Positions 39,762 to 48,359 of a DNA stretch of 64,000 nt are shown piece by piece. The translations under genes were made by a program, and so were the position numbers. The stretch's first letter is position 1, and each line of letters opens with the position of its first letter. The stretch covers positions 62,001 through 126,000 of the forward strand of contig CAWICQ010000009.1 of the NCBI GenBank assembly GCA_963834755.1. Direction: 5' to 3'. The notes beneath the pieces are model-generated. The model did not search any database, was not told where the DNA came from, and saw nothing but the letters and a program-made list of their open reading frames with translations. The stretch is from Dokdonella_A sp963834755 (GTDB taxonomy: Bacteria > Pseudomonadota > Gammaproteobacteria > Xanthomonadales > Rhodanobacteraceae).

Positions 39762-40508
39762 ATGAAGATCCTGGTCGCCTACAAGCGCGTGGTCGATTAC
39801 AACGTCCGCGTGCAGGTCAAACCGGACGGCTCCGGCGTCGTCACCGACGGCGTCAAGCTGTCCGCCAATCCGTTCGACGACATCGCGCTCGAAGAAGCGC
39901 TGCGGCTGCGCGAAAGAGGCGTCGCCAGCGATGTCGTCGTCGTCACGATCGGTCCGGCCGACGCGCAGGCACACATCCGCAATGGTCTGGCGATGGGCGC
40001 GAACCGCGCGATCCACGTCGTTACGCCGAACGCCGTGCAGCCGCTCACTGCGGCGCGCGTGCTGCGAAAGCTTGTCGAAAAGGAGCAGCCCGGCATCGTG
40101 CTGATGGGCAAGCAGGCGATCGACGACGATTGCAATCAGACCGGCCAGATGCTGGCCGCGCTGTGGGATCGTCCGCAGGCGACGTTCGCGTCGAAAGTCG
40201 AAGTGAACGGCAACGTCGCGCGCGTTACGCGCGAAGTCGACGCCGGGCTCGAGACGATCGAAGTCGATTTGCCCGCGGTGATCACGACCGATCTTCGTCT
40301 CAATGAGCCGCGCTTCATCAAGCTGCCGGACATCATGAAGGCGAAAGCGAAGCCGATCGAAACGCTGCAGCTGGCCGATCTCGGCGTCGAGTCCGGCGAT
40401 CATCTGAAAACGACCCGTTACGCGCCGCCGGCGAAACGCAGCAAGGGCGTGATGGTCAAGGACGTGGCGGAGCTGGTCGCAGCGTTGAAGTCGAAAGGAT
40501 TGTTGTAG
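39762..40508 (+). CDS. etfB: electron transfer flavoprotein subunit beta
   Basis: 248 residues, full length. Typical N-terminus MKILVAYKRVVDYNVRV and nucleotide-binding region (LVEKEQPGIVLMGKQAIDDDCNQTGQMLAALWD). The ETF-beta recognition loop is visible as DLRLNEPRFIKLPDIMKAK. It pairs with EtfA downstream. The pair accepts electrons from acyl-CoA and related dehydrogenases and reduces ETF-QO (34374-36011). Confidence 0.97.
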   Translation: MKILVAYKRVVDYNVRVQVKPDGSGVVTDGVKLSANPFDDIALEEALRLRERGVASDVVVVTIGPADAQAHIRNGLAMGANRAIHVVTPNAVQPLTAARVLRKLVEKEQPGIVLMGKQAIDDDCNQTGQMLAALWDRPQATFASKVEVNGNVARVTREVDAGLETIEVDLPAVITTDLRLNEPRFIKLPDIMKAKAKPIETLQLADLGVESGDHLKTTRYAPPAKRSKGVMVKDVAELVAALKSKGLL

Positions 40509-40701
40509 CTCTCACTTCTCCCGCTTGCGGGAGACAAATCGGCAGGAACGACGATTTGCACGGCGAAGCCGCCAAAGGCGAGGTGCAAGGATGCGCCGAG
40601 TGAATGCAGCGCGAAGCGCCGGATGAGGGATGCGCACGGCGTTTCACAACGCTGCCCTCACCCGCGCCGTTGGCGCGACCTCTCCCGCAAGGGGGAGAGG
40701 T
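40509..40701. repeat. ~190-base dispersed repeat, copy B (inside the etfB-etfA gap)
   Basis: Homologous to copy A at 36018-36202: starts CTCCCGCTTGCGGGAG, shares gacaaatcggcag and gccaaaggcgaggtgcaagga, ends CTCTCCCGCAAGGGGGAGAG. It separates two genes that must be expressed together, so it must be transcribed as part of the operon message unless etfA has its own promoter. Confidence 0.85.
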
Positions 40702-40727
40702 GAGTCAAGAAATAGGACGGAACGGAC

Positions 40728-41672
40728 ATGAGCAAAGTTTTGATCATCGCAGAACACCTCGACGGCAAGATCAACGGGAGCACCGCGCGCTGCGTCACCT
40801 GCGCGAAGGATTTCAAGGCCGATACGGTCGACGTGCTGGTGCTGGCGGCTGACGTCGGCGGCGTCGCGGCGGAAGCTGCAAAGATCGATGGCGTCACGAA
40901 AGTGCTGACGGTCGCGCGCGCCGAGAATGCGCATGCGCTTGCCGCGATCTCTGCGCCGCAGATCGCCGCCGCGGCGAAGAACGGGTACACGCACGTACTC
41001 GCGCCGTCGACGACGTTCGGCAAGGATCTCGCGCCGCGCGTGGCCGCGCTGCTCGGTGTCGCGCAGGTGTCCGACATCATGGCGGTCGATGGCGCGCACA
41101 CGTTCCAGCGGCCGATCTACGCCGGCAACGCGATCATCACGGTCGAAGCGCCAACAGATCAGATCGTCGTCGGAACCGTGCGCACCGCGTCGTACGCGGC
41201 GGCTGGCAACGCGACGAGCGCAGCGCCGATTGAAGCGCTTTCGCTCGATGTCGCCGTGCCGAACCACACGCGTTTCGTCGAACTGGCGCAAGGCAAGAGC
41301 GATCGGCCCGATCTGCAGGGCGCAGCGCGTGTCGTCTCCGGCGGACGCGCGCTCGGCTCGGCGGACAATTTCAAGATCATCTATGCGCTCGCCGACAAAC
41401 TCGGCGCCGCGGTCGGTGCATCGCGCGCCGCGGTCGATGCGGGCTACGTGCCGAGCGATCTGCAGGTCGGCCAGACCGGCAAGATCATCGCGCCCGAGCT
41501 CTACATCGCGATCGGAATCTCCGGCGCGATCCAGCATCTCACCGGCATCAAGGACGCCGGCACGATCGTCGCGATCAACAAGGATGCCGAAGCGCCGATT
41601 TTCGAGATTGCCGATTACGGTCTGGTCGGCGATTTGTTCAAGCTGGTGCCCGAGATCGAGCAGACCATTTGA
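40728..41672 (+). CDS. etfA: electron transfer flavoprotein subunit alpha
   Basis: 314 residues, full length. The FAD-binding C-terminal half is intact: VVSGGRALGSADNF, GASRAAVDAGYVP, VGQTGKIIAPELYIAIGISG, HLTGIKDAGTIVAINKD. Forms the heterodimer with EtfB; FAD is held by this subunit. It lies 219 bases after etfB, unusually far for this pair because of the repeat between them. Confidence 0.97.
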   Translation: MSKVLIIAEHLDGKINGSTARCVTCAKDFKADTVDVLVLAADVGGVAAEAAKIDGVTKVLTVARAENAHALAAISAPQIAAAAKNGYTHVLAPSTTFGKDLAPRVAALLGVAQVSDIMAVDGAHTFQRPIYAGNAIITVEAPTDQIVVGTVRTASYAAAGNATSAAPIEALSLDVAVPNHTRFVELAQGKSDRPDLQGAARVVSGGRALGSADNFKIIYALADKLGAAVGASRAAVDAGYVPSDLQVGQTGKIIAPELYIAIGISGAIQHLTGIKDAGTIVAINKDAEAPIFEIADYGLVGDLFKLVPEIEQTI

Positions 41673-41711
41673 CGCGGCGCGCGCCGACGGAAAACCCTCC
41701 GGCGCCTGCGG

Positions 41712-43292
41712 TCAGGCGGACACCAGCAGGCTCGCGGCGCGCTCGGCGATCATGATCGTCGGCGCATTCGTGTTGCCGCCGATCAGCGTCGGCATTACTG
41801 ACGCATCGACCACGCGCAAGCCATCGATGCCGCGCACGCGAAGCTCGCTGTCGACGACAGCTCCGTCGTCGTTGCCCATGCGGCAGGTGCCGACCGGGTG
41901 ATAGATCGTTTCGGCTTTGCGGCGCACGAACGTTTCAAGTTCGGCGTCGGTTGTCGCGGCTGCACCAGGGAAAATCTCCTCGCCGCGATACGGAGTGAAT
42001 GGCGCCTGCGCGAAAATATCGCGCGAGATGCGCGCGCCTTCGATCAGTACGCCGAGATCGTGGCCTTCGGCATCGCCGAGATAGTTCGGACAAATCGCCG
42101 GATGCGCCGACGGATCCGCGGATTTCAGCCGGATCGTGCCGCGGCTTTTCGGCCGCAGCGCGCACGCGTGCAGCGTGTAGCCGAACCCTTCGAGCCGGTG
42201 CCGGCCGTGCTGATCGAGCAGCGCCGGCACGAAGTGGAATTGCAGATCGCAGCGCGCATCGCTGGCGAGGCGCGAGCGCACGAAACCGCCGGCTTCGGCG
42301 ATATTCGAGCTGCCGATGCCATCGTGCCTGAGCAGGAATCGGAGGGCGACGGCAGCGTCGTTGATCTTGTCGTAGGTCACCTTCTTCGTCGAACGCACCA
42401 GCGTGCAGATGTCGAGGTGATCCTGCAGGTTGGCGCCGACGTTTGGCTTGTCACTCGTCACCGCGATGCCGTGTTCGCGGAGGTGATCCGCGGGCCCGAT
42501 GCCGGACAACATCAGGATCTGCGGCGAATTGATCGCGCCGCCGGCGACGATCACGCAGCCGGCGTCCACGCGCACGTCACGACCGCGATGTCGATATTCG
42601 ACGCCGACGGCACGCACACCGTCGATGAGCACGCGATGTGTCAGCGCATGCGTCAGCACGGTCAGGTTGCGGCGGCTGCGCGCCGGCGCGAGGTACGCGC
42701 TCGCAGCCGAGCAACGCAGGCCGCCTCGCTGCGTGACCTGGTAGAAGCCGAAACCTTCCTGCGCCGCGCCGTTGAAGTCGCCGTTGCGCGCGAAGCCCGC
42801 GGCCGCGGCGGCATCGACGGCGACGCCGGAAAGTTCGTTGTGGTAGCGCAAATCTGCAACCGCGAGCGGACCGCCCGCGCCGTGCCAGGCGTCGACGCCG
42901 CGGCTGTTGTTTTCGGCGCGCTTGAACACCGGCAGCACCGCATTCCACGACCAACGCGCGTCGCCGGCCGCTGCGGCCCACTCGTCGTAGTCGCCCGGAG
43001 CGCCGCGCGTGTAGCACATCGCGTTGATCGAGCTCGAGCCGCCGAGCACTTTGCCGCGCGGCCACCACAGACGTCGATGCGCGAGCGCCGGTTCGGGCTG
43101 CGTGTAGTAGTCCCAGTTGATGCGCCGGTTGTTGACCAGCTTGGCGAGACCCGCCGGCATGTGGATGAACGGATGCCAATCGCTGCCGCCGGCTTCGAGC
43201 ACGAGCACGCGCTGCGCCGGATTCGCGCTGAGCCGGTTGGCCAGCACGCAACCGGCGGAGCCGGCACCGACGATCACGTAGTCGTAAGTCAT
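41712..43292 (-). CDS. GMC-family FAD oxidoreductase (choline/alcohol dehydrogenase-like)
   Basis: 526 residues. FAD-binding YDYVIVGAGSAGCVLANRLS at the start, GMC signatures WPRGKVLGGSSSINAM and GAINSPQILMLSGIGP, and the catalytic region YHPVGTCRMG followed by GGNTNAPTIMIAERA. It oxidises an alcohol; the substrate (choline, aliphatic or aromatic alcohol) cannot be told from sequence. No betaine genes lie nearby, so I avoid the name betA. Convergent with etfA. Confidence 0.92.
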   Translation of the reverse strand: MTYDYVIVGAGSAGCVLANRLSANPAQRVLVLEAGGSDWHPFIHMPAGLAKLVNNRRINWDYYTQPEPALAHRRLWWPRGKVLGGSSSINAMCYTRGAPGDYDEWAAAAGDARWSWNAVLPVFKRAENNSRGVDAWHGAGGPLAVADLRYHNELSGVAVDAAAAAGFARNGDFNGAAQEGFGFYQVTQRGGLRCSAASAYLAPARSRRNLTVLTHALTHRVLIDGVRAVGVEYRHRGRDVRVDAGCVIVAGGAINSPQILMLSGIGPADHLREHGIAVTSDKPNVGANLQDHLDICTLVRSTKKVTYDKINDAAVALRFLLRHDGIGSSNIAEAGGFVRSRLASDARCDLQFHFVPALLDQHGRHRLEGFGYTLHACALRPKSRGTIRLKSADPSAHPAICPNYLGDAEGHDLGVLIEGARISRDIFAQAPFTPYRGEEIFPGAAATTDAELETFVRRKAETIYHPVGTCRMGNDDGAVVDSELRVRGIDGLRVVDASVMPTLIGGNTNAPTIMIAERAASLLVSA

Positions 43293-43389
43293 CGCGGATT
43301 GCGCATCGGAGGAATTCGCAGACTAGGCGGCGCAGCTAGAGCAGATGCTCCACACTCCACTTCGTCGCTTTCGTGAGAACGACGAGGTG

Positions 43390-44190
43390 TTAGGCCAGCA
43401 CTTCGATTTCGTCGCCGACGCGCACCGTGCCGTTCCCGCGCGGAATCACGTTCTGTCCGAATGTCACGCCGCGCTCGGTGCGGCGGTAGGTCGTCAGCGT
43501 GCGCAGCGGCTCGCCGGAAGGATCGAACGTGCCTTGCGTGAAATCGACCGTCGTGAACACGCAGCGCGAGCACGCCTTGACCACATCGAACTCGACGGCG
43601 CCGACACGAATCCGTTTCCAGCCGTCTTCGGCGTGCGGCGGCGTGTGCGCGGCGACGAAGTTCGGACGGAACCTCAACATCGGCACCGGCTGCGCCAGTT
43701 TCGCGTTCAATGCATCGAGCGATCCTTGCGAAATCAACAGCAGCGGAAACGCATCGGCGAAGCTCACTTCGTCGCCGGGTTCCGAAAAATCCGGGTTGAC
43801 CGGGCGCTCGCAGCCGTCGTCCATATAGGCGATCCGCGTCGGCGCGCCGAGGAACGTGCTGATCCACGCATCCGCTTCATCGCCCGCCGGCAATGCCGCG
43901 ACGGTATTCGCCCAGATCGTCACCTCGACGCGATTGCCGCGCACAGGCGCATCGATATGCAACGAAGGCATGCCCGGCGCAGAGAGCTCGAGCGCCGTGC
44001 CATTTGGAATCGCACGCAGCAACGTGAGGCGCGGCTGTTGACGGCCGGTCAGGAAGCGACCCGTCGCGTCGGTCGCGATCCAGCGCCGGTCGTGACGAAG
44101 GCCGCGCGACTCCACAGCGGCGCTTTCGATCGGCAGCGGCGCGCAGGACTTGAGCGGGAAGATGTGCAGTGCGGAAAGCAGCGGCTTCAT
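43390..44190 (-). CDS. MOSC domain protein (YcbX-like)
   Basis: 266 residues from ATG 44190. N-terminal MOSC beta-barrel (LSALHIFPLKSCAPLPIESA, LRHDRRWIATD) and C-terminal MOSC domain (RVGAVEFDVVKACSRCVFTT, with the conserved Cys in ACSRC; GVTFGQNVIPRGNG). Proteins of this type use molybdenum cofactor to reduce N-hydroxylated compounds in E. coli (YcbX); the same role here is inferred. Confidence 0.9.
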   Translation of the reverse strand: MKPLLSALHIFPLKSCAPLPIESAAVESRGLRHDRRWIATDATGRFLTGRQQPRLTLLRAIPNGTALELSAPGMPSLHIDAPVRGNRVEVTIWANTVAALPAGDEADAWISTFLGAPTRIAYMDDGCERPVNPDFSEPGDEVSFADAFPLLLISQGSLDALNAKLAQPVPMLRFRPNFVAAHTPPHAEDGWKRIRVGAVEFDVVKACSRCVFTTVDFTQGTFDPSGEPLRTLTTYRRTERGVTFGQNVIPRGNGTVRVGDEIEVLA

Positions 44191-44284
44191 CGGCCTAGTA
44201 TGCCGGTGGCGCGCAAAATGCGCATGGTAGTCTTGCGCGCCGCACGCAGGCCCAGTTTTTCGACGACTTGCCACCGGAGCGAAT

Positions 44285-45541
44285 GTGCCGACCCGCCCAG
44301 CCATCCAGCGTCACGAATGGTTCGCCGTCGTCGTCGCGTTCGTCTATTTCTTCTGCGTGCTGGCTGCGTACTACGTGATACGTCCGGTGCGGGATCAATT
44401 GTCGGCGGCCGTCGGATCGACTTCGCTGCCGATTTTCTATGGCGCGACGTTCGTGGCGACACTCGCACTGACACCGTTGTTCGGTGCACTCGTCGCGCGT
44501 TTTCCGCGGCGTCGGTTCGTGCCGATCGTCTATCTCTTCTTCATCGCCGGCATGATCGCTTTCATTCCTGCATTCGCAATGCAGGACACGATCGGCGCGC
44601 GCGTGCTCGGTTCGATCTTCTTCGTCTGGGTCAGCGTGTTCAATCTGTTCGTCGTCGCCGTGTTCTGGAGTTTCATGGCCGATCTGTTCGACGCCGAGCA
44701 GGCGCGCCGGCTGTTTCCGGTGATCACGCTCGGCGGCGCGGTCGGTGCGCTGGCGGGACCTGCGCTGACCAAGGCGTTCGTGTTCATCGTCGGCGTCTCG
44801 GGGCTGCTGATTGTCTCCTCGCTGCTGCTCGGCGTCGCCATCGCGTGCATTCTCGCGTTGTCGCGCTGGTCGCGGCGCAATCCGGTGCTCGGCGATACGC
44901 GGCGCGACGAGCGCGTCATCGGCGGTGGCCTTCTCGCGGGCGCGATCGAAACGTTGAAATCGCCGCTGATGCGGCGTCTCGCGCTCCTGATGTTGCTCGG
45001 CGACGCGGTCGGCACGGTGATCTACGCGCTGCTTGCCGACTACAGCGGCGCGACGTATCCGACGCGCGAAGCACGCATCAACTTCGCCGCCGGCATCGAC
45101 CTTTCGGCGAACACCTTGCAGATGATCCTGCAGCTGGTGCTGACGCGGCCGCTGATGGTGCGACTCGGCCCGGCCGCCGCGATGGCGATGGATGGCCTGC
45201 TCAAGGCGATCATGCTGGCCGGGCTGGCCGTGTTTGCGGGCCCGTGGATCGCGGTCGTCGCGGTCGTCACGCGTGCGAGCGCGTACGGCGTCTTCAAGCC
45301 CGCGAACGACAGCCTGTACACGCGCGTCGAGGCGGAAACGCGCTACAAGACCAAGAATTTCATCGATACGTCGGTCTGGCGCTTCGGCGATGTCGTCATC
45401 ACCAGCGCTTTCAATCTGTTGCGTTCGCTCGGCGTCGCGTTGCCCGGATTCGCGGCGTTGACGATGCTGGCGGCGCTGAGCTCAGGCTGGCTGGGCTGGC
45501 GCATCACGCGCACGCCCGAACTGGCTAAAGAGAGCCAGTAG
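44285..45541 (+). CDS. MFS-like / NTP:NDP-exchange-type transporter
   Basis: 418 residues from GTG 44285, with GGAG 6 bases upstream. About eleven to twelve membrane helices. Features (YYVIRPVRDQL near 30-40, VSVFNLFVVAVFWSFMADLF, YGVFKPANDSLYTRV, TKNFIDTSVWRFGD) resemble bacterial proteins related to ATP/ADP translocases as well as MFS carriers. Substrate unknown; a nucleotide carrier is only one option for a free-living bacterium. Confidence 0.8.
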   Translation: MPTRPAIQRHEWFAVVVAFVYFFCVLAAYYVIRPVRDQLSAAVGSTSLPIFYGATFVATLALTPLFGALVARFPRRRFVPIVYLFFIAGMIAFIPAFAMQDTIGARVLGSIFFVWVSVFNLFVVAVFWSFMADLFDAEQARRLFPVITLGGAVGALAGPALTKAFVFIVGVSGLLIVSSLLLGVAIACILALSRWSRRNPVLGDTRRDERVIGGGLLAGAIETLKSPLMRRLALLMLLGDAVGTVIYALLADYSGATYPTREARINFAAGIDLSANTLQMILQLVLTRPLMVRLGPAAAMAMDGLLKAIMLAGLAVFAGPWIAVVAVVTRASAYGVFKPANDSLYTRVEAETRYKTKNFIDTSVWRFGDVVITSAFNLLRSLGVALPGFAALTMLAALSSGWLGWRITRTPELAKESQ

Positions 45542-45599
45542 GCCGCCGCGCGCCGCGCACGCATAATTCCGTTCCGTTCCTTTTCCGGCGAGGCGCACG

Positions 45600-46448
45600 A
45601 TGGCCATCGAGACGATTTCCGAGCAACGCTGTTTCGGCGGCGTCCAGGGTTTCTACAAGCATGCGTCCGAGGAAACGGCCGGCACGATGAAATTCGGCGT
45701 GTTTCGCCCGCCGCAAGCCGCGAAGGGCAAGGTTCCTGTCCTCTACTATCTGGCGGGACTCACCTGCAGCGAGGAAACATTCGTCATCAAGGCCGGCGCA
45801 CAACGCGTCGCGGCCGAGCTTGGCCTGATGCTGGTCACGCCCGACACGAGTCCGCGCGACACCGGCATCGAAGGCGCGACCGGCGACTGGGAATTCGGCG
45901 AAGCCGCCGGCTTCTATCTCGACGCGACGACGCCCGCATTCGCCAAACGCTTTCGCATGTACAGCTACGTGACCAAGGAATTGCCGGCCGTGATCGCTGC
46001 GAGTTTCGCATCGGCCGACCTGCGTCGCGAAAGCATTTTCGGTCATTCGATGGGCGGACACGGCGCGTTGACGATCGCGCTCAAGAATCCCCAACGCTAC
46101 AAATCGGTATCGGCGTTCGCGCCGATCGTCGCACCGAGCCAGGTGCCGTGGGGACAGAAGGCGCTGCCGCGCTATCTTGGCGACGATCGCAAAACCTGGC
46201 GGCCGTACGATGCATGTGCGCTGATCGAGGACGGCAATCGATTCCCAGGCACGATACTCGTCGACCAGGGCTACGCGGACAAATTCCTCGAAGTGCAATT
46301 GCAGCACTGGCGACTCGACGCGGCGTGCCGCGAGGCCGGCCAGCCGCTCACGTTGCGCGTACATGCGGGCTACGATCACAGTTACTACTTCATCGGCACG
46401 TTCATGGAAGATCATCTGCGCCATCATGCGGCGGCGCTGGCGGCGTAG
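45600..46448 (+). CDS. fghA: S-formylglutathione hydrolase
   Basis: 282 residues, full length. Esterase D fold with nucleophile Ser150 in FGHSMGG, Asp226 in VDQGYADKF and His259 in HAGYDHSYYF. The blocks YYLAGLTCSEETF and TPDTSPR are characteristic. It hydrolyses S-formylglutathione to formate and glutathione in formaldehyde detoxification. The usual partner, class III alcohol dehydrogenase, is not in this window. Confidence 0.96.
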   Translation: MAIETISEQRCFGGVQGFYKHASEETAGTMKFGVFRPPQAAKGKVPVLYYLAGLTCSEETFVIKAGAQRVAAELGLMLVTPDTSPRDTGIEGATGDWEFGEAAGFYLDATTPAFAKRFRMYSYVTKELPAVIAASFASADLRRESIFGHSMGGHGALTIALKNPQRYKSVSAFAPIVAPSQVPWGQKALPRYLGDDRKTWRPYDACALIEDGNRFPGTILVDQGYADKFLEVQLQHWRLDAACREAGQPLTLRVHAGYDHSYYFIGTFMEDHLRHHAAALAA

Positions 46449-46554
46449 GCGTTGCTTCGTTGGCTTCGCGACGATCTCTCTCAGTCGTTCCGGTGGATGC
46501 CGGGGCTATCGGGTTTCGGTGTTCTGTGTTTCGCGGGAACCGCTTCGAAAAAAC

Positions 46555-48237
46555 CTACCGCCAACCCGAACTGATCGGATAACGCCGATTGCGTCCAAAC
46601 GCGCGCGTGGTGATCTTCGGACCCGGCGCGGACTGGCGCCGCTTGTATTCGCTGCCGAGCACGAGCCGCGCGACTCGGCGCACGGTCGCTTCGTCGAAAC
46701 CCGCAGCGACGATCTCGGCTTGCGATTCCTCACCGTCGACGAAACGCTCGAGCATTGCATCGAGAATTTCGTACGGAGGCAATGAATCCTGATCGGTCTG
46801 GTTGATGCGCAGTTCCGCCGATGGCGGGCGCTCGATAACGACCGGCGGAATCACCCAGTCTTCATCGGTAACGTCATCATTTGTCGATCGCCGCGGCGGC
46901 GCCGCGAACGATAGTCCGCCTTCCTGCTCGCGCGCATTGCGCCAGCGCGCGAGATCCCAGACCAGCGTCTTGTACACATCCTTTAGCGGCGCATAGCCGC
47001 CGCACATGTCGCCGTACAGCGTCGCGTAGCCGACCGCCATTTCGCTTTTGTTGCCGGTCGAGAGCACCAGCCGGCCGAACTTGTTCGAGAGCGCCATCAG
47101 CAGCACGCCGCGGCAGCGCGCCTGCAGATTTTCTTCGGTGATGTCTTCGGGGCGTCCGGCGAAGATCGGCGCGAGCGTCTCGCGAAACGCTTCGAACGCC
47201 GTCTCGATCGGCAGCACGTCGTAATCCACGCCGAGATGTTCGGCCTGCGCTTTCGCCTCGCGCAGTGAAAGATCGGAGGTGAAGCGGCTCGGCATCATGA
47301 CAGCAGTGACGCGTTCCGCTCCGAGCGCGTCGACCGCGAGCGCGAGTGTGAGCGCGGAATCGACACCGCCCGAAAGGCCGAGCAGGACACCGGGAAAGCC
47401 GTTCTTGACAACGTAATCGCGAATGCCACGGACGAGACCGGCATAGACGATCGCATCCGTCGAGTCGTCCGCCGCGACCGGCCAATCGTGCGCACGGAAT
47501 CGCTGAGCGGCGGCATCGTAATCGGCGAGCAGCAAGGCGTCGACGAATTGCGGTGCGCGCGCTGCGATGCGTCCGTCGGGTTCGACCAGCAACGCGCCGC
47601 CATCGAAAAGAAGATCGTCCTGACCGCCGACCACGTTGACGTACGCGATCGCGACGGAATTCTCGCGCGCGCGGTGCGCGAGCAATTCTTCGCGCGTGTT
47701 CGCCTGCGGAATGTCGTACGGCGAGGCGTTGATGATCATCAGGAGCTCCGCGCCCGCACGCGCGGCGCGCGCGGCGGGTTCGGCTTCCCAGATGTCTTCG
47801 CAGATCAGCAGGCCAACGCGCACGCCGGAAATCTCGACGACCGCCGCTTCGTGACCGGAGCGGAAATAGCGTTTCTCGTCGAACACCGTGTAGTTCGGCA
47901 GCGCCTGCTTGTGATACGTGACTTCAATTCTGCCGTCGCGAAGCAGGCTCGCCGCGTTGTAGACCTCGCCCTGCGAGTGCGGATGCCCGACATACAGCGC
48001 GATATCGTGCGCATCGCGCGCGAGCGCGTCGATCTCGCGTTCGCACGCGGCGAGAAACGTCGGGCGCAGCAGCAGATCTTCCGGCGGATAGCCGCAGATC
48101 GCGAGTTCGGGAAACGCGATCAGGGCGGCACCTTCGGCGCACGCCGCATCGGAAAGCTCGCGCATTCGCGCCGCGTTTGCCGCGACGGCGCCCACCGGGA
48201 AATCCGTTTGGGCGAGCGCGAAATGGAGGGTCGGCAT
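46555..48237 (-). CDS. nadE: glutamine-dependent NAD+ synthetase
   Basis: 560 residues: an N-terminal nitrilase-type glutaminase (Glu44 in FPELAICGY, Lys110 in TYHKQALPN, Cys146 in LICEDIW) and a C-terminal NAD synthetase domain with the P-loop SGGVDSA at 289-295 and LVLSTGNKSEMAVGYATLYG. It amidates nicotinic acid adenine dinucleotide using glutamine-derived ammonia, the last step of NAD synthesis. All catalytic residues are present. Confidence 0.97.
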   Translation of the reverse strand: MPTLHFALAQTDFPVGAVAANAARMRELSDAACAEGAALIAFPELAICGYPPEDLLLRPTFLAACEREIDALARDAHDIALYVGHPHSQGEVYNAASLLRDGRIEVTYHKQALPNYTVFDEKRYFRSGHEAAVVEISGVRVGLLICEDIWEAEPAARAARAGAELLMIINASPYDIPQANTREELLAHRARENSVAIAYVNVVGGQDDLLFDGGALLVEPDGRIAARAPQFVDALLLADYDAAAQRFRAHDWPVAADDSTDAIVYAGLVRGIRDYVVKNGFPGVLLGLSGGVDSALTLALAVDALGAERVTAVMMPSRFTSDLSLREAKAQAEHLGVDYDVLPIETAFEAFRETLAPIFAGRPEDITEENLQARCRGVLLMALSNKFGRLVLSTGNKSEMAVGYATLYGDMCGGYAPLKDVYKTLVWDLARWRNAREQEGGLSFAAPPRRSTNDDVTDEDWVIPPVVIERPPSAELRINQTDQDSLPPYEILDAMLERFVDGEESQAEIVAAGFDEATVRRVARLVLGSEYKRRQSAPGPKITTRAFGRNRRYPISSGWR

Positions 48238-48359
48238 TCGGCAAGCGGTCGATAGGAAGAAACGCCGCTTCGCGCCGCGATGGAGCCTGCCGACACGAAG
48301 CTGCAGCCGAATTGTAGCGGACCCTTGCGCCGGGGTTCGAATCCGTCGCGGTCGGCGTT

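Noticed and set aside
41712..43292. Naming the GMC oxidoreductase choline dehydrogenase (betA)
   Set aside because: The family is clear, but no betB, betI or choline transporter is nearby and substrate residues cannot be judged by eye.
48333..48351. GGTTCGAATCC, a perfect tRNA T-loop sequence
   Set aside because: The flanking bases do not form a T-stem, and no acceptor, D- or anticodon arm can be folded upstream. A chance match in the gap after nadE.
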